NCBI RefSeq assembly: GCF_023155275.1
Contig: NZ_JALMUV010000027.1
Coordinates: forward strand, 45,450 to 109,449
Source of the DNA: Streptomyces rhizoryzae
GTDB lineage: Bacteria; Actinomycetota; Actinomycetes; Streptomycetales; Streptomycetaceae
Reading direction: 5' to 3'
DNA: 64,000 bases
Below the pieces are notes generated by a model. That model was not told where the DNA came from. It worked only from the letters and a program-made list of their open reading frames with translations, and did not search any database. Of this stretch, positions 59,170 through 64,000 are shown piece by piece. Position 1 is the first letter of the stretch. Each line of letters opens with the position of its first letter. A program made the position numbers and the translations under genes.

Positions 59170-59724
59170 TCAGGGGCGGTACTCGTCCGCCCACGCCTCC
59201 AGGACGTCCGCGGCCCGCTCGAATCCCTCCGGGCGGCCCAGGAAGTCCGCGCCGTGGTCGGTCAGCAGGGCCCGCAGCGGCTCGCCCCGCAGCCGCTCGA
59301 CGCGCAGCGCCTGGCCCTGCACCGTCCGCGGCAGCCCGAGCCAGCGCACCGGCTGCTGGACGGTGCGGACCGCGGCGACCGCGGACCACGGCAGGGTGGT
59401 GGTGCGCAGCAGGTGCACCTGGCGCAGCCCCTGGGAGCTGACCCACACCCCGGCCCGTACCAGCCGCAGGGCCAGTGCGATCACCAGCAGTCCGGCCGCG
59501 GCGCAGACCGCCGCCCCGGCCGGCGCGCCGGCCAGGGCGATGATCAGCGCCGAGAGCAGCACGAACGACGCGAGCAGCAGAAACACCGCCGCCGCCCCCA
59601 CGCGCCACGGTCCGGGGCGGTAGGGGCGGCGCCAGTGGTCGGGGCCGTCGTAGGGCGGGGGCACCGGATCCGCGCGGCCGTCGGCCCGGAGGGCGCGGTC
59701 GGCCGTCAGGAAAGGCAGGGGCAC
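59170..59724 (-). CDS. membrane protein with bacterial PH-like domain
   Basis: The 184-residue protein has a polar Pro-rich start, two membrane helices (about residues 44-66 and 68-90), and a C-terminal domain G-V-W-V-S-S-Q-G-L-R-Q-V-H-L-L-R-T-T-T then L-P-W-S-A-V, a pattern of bacterial pleckstrin-homology domain membrane proteins. The role is unknown. The ATG at 59724 fits the start. It is convergent with the dapB unit. Confidence 0.78.
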   Translation of the reverse strand: MPLPFLTADRALRADGRADPVPPPYDGPDHWRRPYRPGPWRVGAAAVFLLLASFVLLSALIIALAGAPAGAAVCAAAGLLVIALALRLVRAGVWVSSQGLRQVHLLRTTTLPWSAVAAVRTVQQPVRWLGLPRTVQGQALRVERLRGEPLRALLTDHGADFLGRPEGFERAADVLEAWADEYRP

Positions 59725-59840
59725 GGCTGGTCCTCACTCGGGGCTGGCCGGCACACAAGGCGTGCCGGCGGGAGCGTGAGCGGTGAGGCTATCGGGAGCG
59801 GCGGAGCGGAACCACCCGGTGGCCCGCTCCGCCCGCCGGC

Positions 59841-60080
59841 TCAGTGGTGCGCGGCCTCGGACTGGTGCACCCCGGTCGCGCCGGAGGTGTCCTGCTGGAG
59901 GGCGGGGAGCCCGAACAGCAGGGCGCCGGTCAGGCCGCCCACCACGGTGAGGGTGATCAGGGACTGGCCGAGGAACTGCGCGCGCGAGGGACGCGGGCGC
60001 GGCGGGGGTGTGACATTGCTGCGGAACCGGTCTGCTTCGGCAACGAAGGCGAACGGGACGGGCTCTCGCCGGCGGAACAT
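59841..60080 (-). CDS. small single-pass membrane protein
   Basis: The 79-residue protein has a basic N-terminus (F-R-R-R-E-P-V), a Pro/Arg-rich segment, one membrane helix (about residues 39-60, L-I-T-L-T-V-V-G-G-L-T-G-A-L-L-F-G-L), and a short tail. The ATG at 60080 has GGAGAG 8 nt upstream, which decides the start over an in-frame earlier codon. No family was recognised. It is divergent from thyX. Confidence 0.65.
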   Translation of the reverse strand: MFRRREPVPFAFVAEADRFRSNVTPPPRPRPSRAQFLGQSLITLTVVGGLTGALLFGLPALQQDTSGATGVHQSEAAHH

Positions 60081-60310
60081 GAGGGGCTCTCCTTGGAACC
60101 TCGAAGTGGGCACTGTCACAGGTAGAGACGGTTGAGGCGTCCGTTTGGTGCCCGTTTCCCGTTACTTCTGTGAAAAATATCAACCGCCGTCCGCGCGGCG
60201 GCATCCGGGGTCCGTTTTGTCGCTAACGCGGCATCAGCTGGCATTTCCCGGCCTGTCAGTGGCGGGCCGTAGGCTGGACGCGCACGAGGATCGAACGGAA
60301 GGAACCGCCG

Positions 60311-61057
60311 GTGACCCACACCCCCGACAGCGCCGAGAGCGCACCCGTCAGCTTCCGCAGCGAGGTGACGGTCGAGCTGGTCAAGCACAGCGCCGCGGAC
60401 AGCGACGTGCTGTGGGCGGCCCGGGTCTCCACGGCCGGCGAGCAGTCCCTGGAAGAGCTCCAGAAGGACCCGGAGCGCTCGAAGGGCCTGATCAACTTCC
60501 TGATGCGCGACCGGCACGGCAGCCCGTTCGAGCACAACTCCATGACCTTCTTCATCAGTGCGCCGATCTTCGTCTTCCGCGAGTTCATGCGCCACCGCGT
60601 CGGCTGGTCGTACAACGAGGAGTCCGGCCGGTACCGCCGGCTGGACCCGGTCTTCTACGTCCCCGGCGCGTCCCGCAAGCTGGTCCAGCAGGGCCGCCCC
60701 GGCAAGTACGAGTTCGTCGAGGGCACCCCGGAGCAGCACGACCTCACCGGCCGCGCCATGACCGACTCCTACCGCCAGGCGTACGCCGCGTACCAGGAGA
60801 TGCTCGCCGCCGGCGTGGCCCGCGAGGTCGCCCGTTCGGTCCTCCCCGTCGGTCTGTACTCCTCGATGTACGCCACCTGCAACGCCCGCTCCCTGATGCA
60901 CTTCCTCGGCCTGCGCACCCAGCACGAGCAGGCGAAGGTGCCGTCCTTCCCGCAGCGCGAGATCGAGATGGTCGGCGAGCAGATGGAGGCCCACTGGGCC
61001 GCGCTCATGCCGCTGACCTACGCGGCCTTCAACGCGAACGGCCGCATCGCCCCGTAG
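60311..61057 (+). CDS. thyX: FAD-dependent thymidylate synthase
   Basis: ThyX makes dTMP from dUMP with folate and FAD/NADPH, replacing or adding to ThyA. The 248-residue protein has the signature RHRVGWSYNEESGRY near residue 94; compared with the textbook RHRxxSxNExSxR it has one extra residue before the Ser. The S-L-M-H-F-L-G-L-R segment near residue 197 and the late P-L-T-Y-A-A-F are also typical. The GTG at 60311 is close to a GGAAGGAA Shine-Dalgarno. A -10-like TAGGCT lies about 40 nt upstream. Confidence 0.95.
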   Translation: MTHTPDSAESAPVSFRSEVTVELVKHSAADSDVLWAARVSTAGEQSLEELQKDPERSKGLINFLMRDRHGSPFEHNSMTFFISAPIFVFREFMRHRVGWSYNEESGRYRRLDPVFYVPGASRKLVQQGRPGKYEFVEGTPEQHDLTGRAMTDSYRQAYAAYQEMLAAGVAREVARSVLPVGLYSSMYATCNARSLMHFLGLRTQHEQAKVPSFPQREIEMVGEQMEAHWAALMPLTYAAFNANGRIAP

Positions 61058-61150
61058 CGCGCCGGAGGGACCCCGGAACACCGGGATACCCGTCCGAAGT
61101 GTCCGGATTGCGGCATTTTGAGAAGTTCATCTACGCTGAACAAACGGACC

Positions 61151-61184
61151 CGGCACTGCTTGAACCCCCGAGCAGGCAGTGCCG
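61151..61184 (+). terminator. weak stem-loop between thyX and dapA
   Basis: A 9-bp stem (61151-61159 with 61176-61184) stands about 95 bases after thyX. It may be a terminator or lie in an upstream transcript only. Confidence 0.35.
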
Positions 61185-61234
61185 GAGTCCACATCCTTGG
61201 CTCCCCAGAGGCACACCCCGCGGCGCCCTACGAG

Positions 61235-61240
61235 TAGCGT
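61235..61240 (+). promoter_or_regulatory. candidate -10 box (TAGCGT) for a leaderless dapA message
   Basis: TAGCGT ends 7 nt before the dapA ATG and no Shine-Dalgarno is present. Another candidate promoter, TTGCGG with TACGCT 18 bp apart, lies at 61108-61137 and would give a leader of about 105 nt. Confidence 0.4.
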
Positions 61241-61247
61241 GGGACCC

Positions 61248-62147
61248 ATGGCTCCGACTTCCACACCGCAGACCCCCTTCGGGCGGGTGCTGACCGCCAT
61301 GGTCACGCCGTTCACGGCGGATGGCGCTCTCGACCTCGACGGCGCGCAGCGGCTCGCCGCCCACCTGGTGGACGCCGGCAACGACGGCATCGTCGTCAAC
61401 GGCACCACCGGTGAGTCCCCGACCACCAGTGACGCCGAGAAAGCCCAGCTGGTCCGCGCCGTGGTCGAAGCCGTCGGCGACCGCGCCTTCGTCGTCGCCG
61501 GAGCCGGCACCAACGACACCCGGCACAGCGTCGAGCTGTCCCGCGCCGCCCAGGACGCCGGCGCGCACGGCCTGCTCGCCGTCACGCCGTACTACAGCAA
61601 GCCCCCGCAGGAGGGCCTGCTGCGCCACTTCACGGCGATCGCGGACGCCACCGACCTGCCCGTGATGCTCTACGACATCCCCGGCCGCAGCGGCGTCCCG
61701 ATCAACACCGAGACCATGGTCCGGCTCGCCGAGCACCCGCGGATCGTGGCCAACAAGGACGCCAAGGGCGACCTCGGCCGCGCCAGCTGGGCCATCGCGC
61801 GCTCCGGCCTGGCCTGGTACAGCGGCGATGACATGCTCAACCTCCCGCTGCTCTCGGTCGGCGCGGTCGGCTTCGTCTCGGTCGTCGCCCATGTCGTCAC
61901 CCCCGAGCTGCGCGCCCTGCTCGACGCCCACCTCACCGGTGACGTCACCAAGGCGGCGGAGATCCACCAGAAGCTGCTGCCGGTCTTCACCGGCATGTTC
62001 CGCACCCAGGGCGTGATCACCACCAAGGCCGCCCTCGGCCTCCAGGGCCTGCCCGCCGGACCGCTGCGGCTCCCGCTGGTCGAGCTCTCCCCCGAGGAGA
62101 CCGAGCAGCTCAAGCGCGATCTCGCCGCCGGCGGGGTACAGCTCTAG
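61248..62147 (+). CDS. dapA: 4-hydroxy-tetrahydrodipicolinate synthase
   Basis: DapA condenses pyruvate and aspartate semialdehyde, the first committed step of the lysine/diaminopimelate pathway. The 299-residue TIM-barrel protein shows the N-G-T-T-G-E-S-P-T motif, the V-T-P-Y-Y-S-K-P segment with the catalytic Tyr, and the Schiff-base Lys in N-K-D-A-K-G-D (K170). The ATG at 61248 gives the standard length. It precedes the RNase J gene by 113 bases. Confidence 0.96.
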   Translation: MAPTSTPQTPFGRVLTAMVTPFTADGALDLDGAQRLAAHLVDAGNDGIVVNGTTGESPTTSDAEKAQLVRAVVEAVGDRAFVVAGAGTNDTRHSVELSRAAQDAGAHGLLAVTPYYSKPPQEGLLRHFTAIADATDLPVMLYDIPGRSGVPINTETMVRLAEHPRIVANKDAKGDLGRASWAIARSGLAWYSGDDMLNLPLLSVGAVGFVSVVAHVVTPELRALLDAHLTGDVTKAAEIHQKLLPVFTGMFRTQGVITTKAALGLQGLPAGPLRLPLVELSPEETEQLKRDLAAGGVQL

Positions 62148-62206
62148 ACACAGACTTCATAACTGCATACGGACCAACAACCGCCACACAGCAAGTGCAC
62201 GAATGT

Positions 62207-62246
62207 CATGCGCGCCACGTGCCCCGACGGCAGCGTGGCGCGCATG
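62207..62246 (+). promoter_or_regulatory. hairpin in the leader of the RNase J gene
   Basis: A perfect 13-bp stem (62207-62219 with 62234-62246) with a 14-nt loop ends just before the GGAG Shine-Dalgarno of the TTG start. It could be a dapA terminator or a target for RNase J or RNase III in self-control. Confidence 0.55.
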
Positions 62247-62260
62247 GTGAGGAGAGTCTT

Positions 62261-63946
62261 TTGAGTCATCCGCACCCCGAGCTCGGCGCTCCGCCGAAGC
62301 TTCCCGAGGGCGGCCTCCGGGTCACCCCGCTCGGCGGCCTGGGCGAGATCGGCCGCAACATGACGGTCTTCGAGTACGGCGGCCGGTTGCTGATCGTCGA
62401 CTGCGGAGTGCTCTTCCCCGAGGAGGAGCAGCCCGGAATCGACCTGATCCTCCCGGACTTCACGTCCATCAGGGACCGCCTCGACGACATCGACGGCATC
62501 GTGCTCACGCACGGCCACGAGGACCACATCGGAGGTGTCCCCTTCCTCCTCCGGGAGAAGCCGGACATCCCGCTGATCGGCTCCAAGCTGACCCTCGCCC
62601 TCATCGAGGCCAAGCTCCAGGAGCACCGGATCCGCCCGTACACCCTTGAGGTCGCCGAGGGCGACCGCGAGCGGCTCGGGCCCTTCGACTGCCAGTTCGT
62701 CGCCGTCAACCACTCCATCCCGGACGCCCTCGCGGTGGCCGTCCGCACCCCCGCGGGCATGGTCGTCCACACCGGCGACTTCAAGATGGACCAGCTCCCG
62801 CTGGACCGCCGGCTGACCGACCTCCCGACGTTCGCCAAGCTCGGCGAGGAGGGCATCGACCTCCTCCTCACCGACTCCACGAACGCCGAGGTCCCGGGCT
62901 TCGTCCCGCCCGAGCGCGACATCTCCAACGTGCTCCGGCAGGTCTTCGCGAGCGCCCGCAAGCGGATCATCGTGGCCAGCTTCGCCAGCCACGTGCACCG
63001 CATCCAGCAGATCCTGGACGCCGCCCACGAGTACGGCCGCCGGGTCGCCTTCGTCGGCCGCTCGATGGTCCGCAACATGGGCATCGCCCGCGAACTGGGC
63101 TACCTCAACGTCCCCGCTGGCCTGGTCGTCGACGTCAAGACCCTCGACGACCTCCCGGACGACGAGGTCGTGCTGGTCTGCACCGGCTCGCAGGGTGAGC
63201 CGATGGCCGCCCTCTCCCGGATGGCCAACCGCGACCACCAGATCCGCATCGTCCAGGGCGACACGGTCATCCTGGCCTCGTCCCTCATCCCCGGGAACGA
63301 GAACGCGGTCTACCGCGTGATCAACGGCCTCAGCCGCTGGGGCGCCAACGTGGTCCACAAGGGCAACGCCAAGGTCCACGTCTCGGGCCACGCCTCGGCC
63401 GGCGAGCTGCTGTACTTCTACAACATCTGCAAGCCGCGGAACCTCATGCCGGTGCACGGCGAATGGCGCCACCTGCGCGCCAACGCCGAGCTGGGCGCCT
63501 TGACGGGCATCCCCAAGGATCGCATCGTCATCGCCGAGGACGGCGTGGTCGTCGACCTGGTCGACGGCATCGCCAGGATCAGCGGCAAGGTCCAGGCCGG
63601 CTACGTCTACGTCGACGGCCTCTCGGTCGGCGATGTCACCGAGACCCACCTCAAGGACCGCCGCATCCTCGGCGACGAGGGGATCATCTCGGTCTTCGTG
63701 GTCGTGGACAGCAGCACCGGCAAGACCGTCGGCGGGCCCAACATCCACGCCCGCGGTTCCGGTATCGACGACGAGGCGTTCGTGGGCGTCGCCCCGAAGA
63801 TCGACGAGGCCCTGGCCAAGGCGGCCCAGGACGGCATCGCCGAGCCGCACCAGCTCCAGCAGCTGATCCGCCGCGCGGTCGGCAAGTGGGTGTCGGACAA
63901 CTACCGCCGCCGCCCGATGATCCTGCCCGTGGTCGTCGAGGTCTGA
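62261..63946 (+). CDS. rnj: ribonuclease J (metallo-beta-lactamase/beta-CASP)
   Basis: RNase J is an endo- and 5'-3' exoribonuclease. The 561-residue protein has the zinc-binding HGHEDH at residues 84-89, further ligands in N-H-S-I-P-D and H-T-G-D-F-K, the beta-CASP domain, and the late V-S-G-H-A motif. The start is a TTG at 62261 after GGAG, preferred because the conserved sequence begins there. A 13-bp hairpin sits just upstream. The gene ends 54 bases before the window edge; those bases show nothing recognisable. Confidence 0.95.
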   Translation: MSHPHPELGAPPKLPEGGLRVTPLGGLGEIGRNMTVFEYGGRLLIVDCGVLFPEEEQPGIDLILPDFTSIRDRLDDIDGIVLTHGHEDHIGGVPFLLREKPDIPLIGSKLTLALIEAKLQEHRIRPYTLEVAEGDRERLGPFDCQFVAVNHSIPDALAVAVRTPAGMVVHTGDFKMDQLPLDRRLTDLPTFAKLGEEGIDLLLTDSTNAEVPGFVPPERDISNVLRQVFASARKRIIVASFASHVHRIQQILDAAHEYGRRVAFVGRSMVRNMGIARELGYLNVPAGLVVDVKTLDDLPDDEVVLVCTGSQGEPMAALSRMANRDHQIRIVQGDTVILASSLIPGNENAVYRVINGLSRWGANVVHKGNAKVHVSGHASAGELLYFYNICKPRNLMPVHGEWRHLRANAELGALTGIPKDRIVIAEDGVVVDLVDGIARISGKVQAGYVYVDGLSVGDVTETHLKDRRILGDEGIISVFVVVDSSTGKTVGGPNIHARGSGIDDEAFVGVAPKIDEALAKAAQDGIAEPHQLQQLIRRAVGKWVSDNYRRRPMILPVVVEV

Positions 63947-64000
63947 CGGACGGGTCGTAGGACGGTCCTCAAGTAGGAGCGGGGGGCCAGGATTTGCATC

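Overview
The window is about 72% GC, uses GTG and TTG starts freely, and carries overlapping ATGA/GTGA gene junctions. Gene content and order (dxr-rseP-ispG, proS, rimP-nusA-ylxR-infB-rbfA-truB-ribF, a type VII secretion locus, rpsO-pnp-dapB-thyX-dapA-RNase J) are those of a Streptomyces-type chromosome core (Streptomycetaceae); from memory the order follows the S. coelicolor SCO569x-SCO574x region. No rRNA, tRNA, CRISPR array, insertion sequence, prophage or biosynthetic cluster was seen.

Layout. 0-4.3 kb: tail of a PucR-type regulator, an aldehyde dehydrogenase and a long acyl-CoA dehydrogenase. 4.4-8.4 kb: MEP isoprenoid genes dxr and ispG flanking a site-2 protease. 8.6-12 kb: two GNAT acetyltransferases and proS. 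12.1-14.3 kb: three minus-strand genes (kinase-fold protein with altered active site, ferritin-like protein, lipoprotein). 14.4-23 kb: the translation/transcription operon rimP to ribF. 23-53.5 kb: a large ESX-type (type VII) secretion locus. 53.6-64 kb: rpsO, pnp, an M16 peptidase, dapB, small membrane proteins, thyX, dapA and RNase J.

The type VII locus holds the membrane machine (eccB, eccC, eccD, eccE), a ParA/MinD-like ATPase with Q-rich tails, two subtilisin-like mycosins, the esxB-esxA pair, and an accessory set of small helical WXG100-like proteins, WXG-domain proteins with long low-complexity tails, an NTPase, and a SUKH-4/deaminase-like protein. Core genes lie at both ends (eccE/eccB on the left, eccC/eccD on the right) and the variable accessory set lies between them. 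Five of the small proteins carry a YxxxD/E secretion-type motif and four candidate substrates end in Phe-Gly, which suggests a shared export signal.

Main points for a second look: the common C-terminal FG; the tail-to-tail inverted duplication of a WXG cassette at 37.4-40.8 kb; a fossil duplicate of the second mycosin's 5' end, with matching terminator and identical 23-nt spacing; a 10-bp-periodic DNA tract in a 667-bp gap upstream of the NTPase; loss of kinase catalytic residues in the 12.1-kb gene; and a perfect 36-bp palindrome inside the first codons of the M16 peptidase gene.
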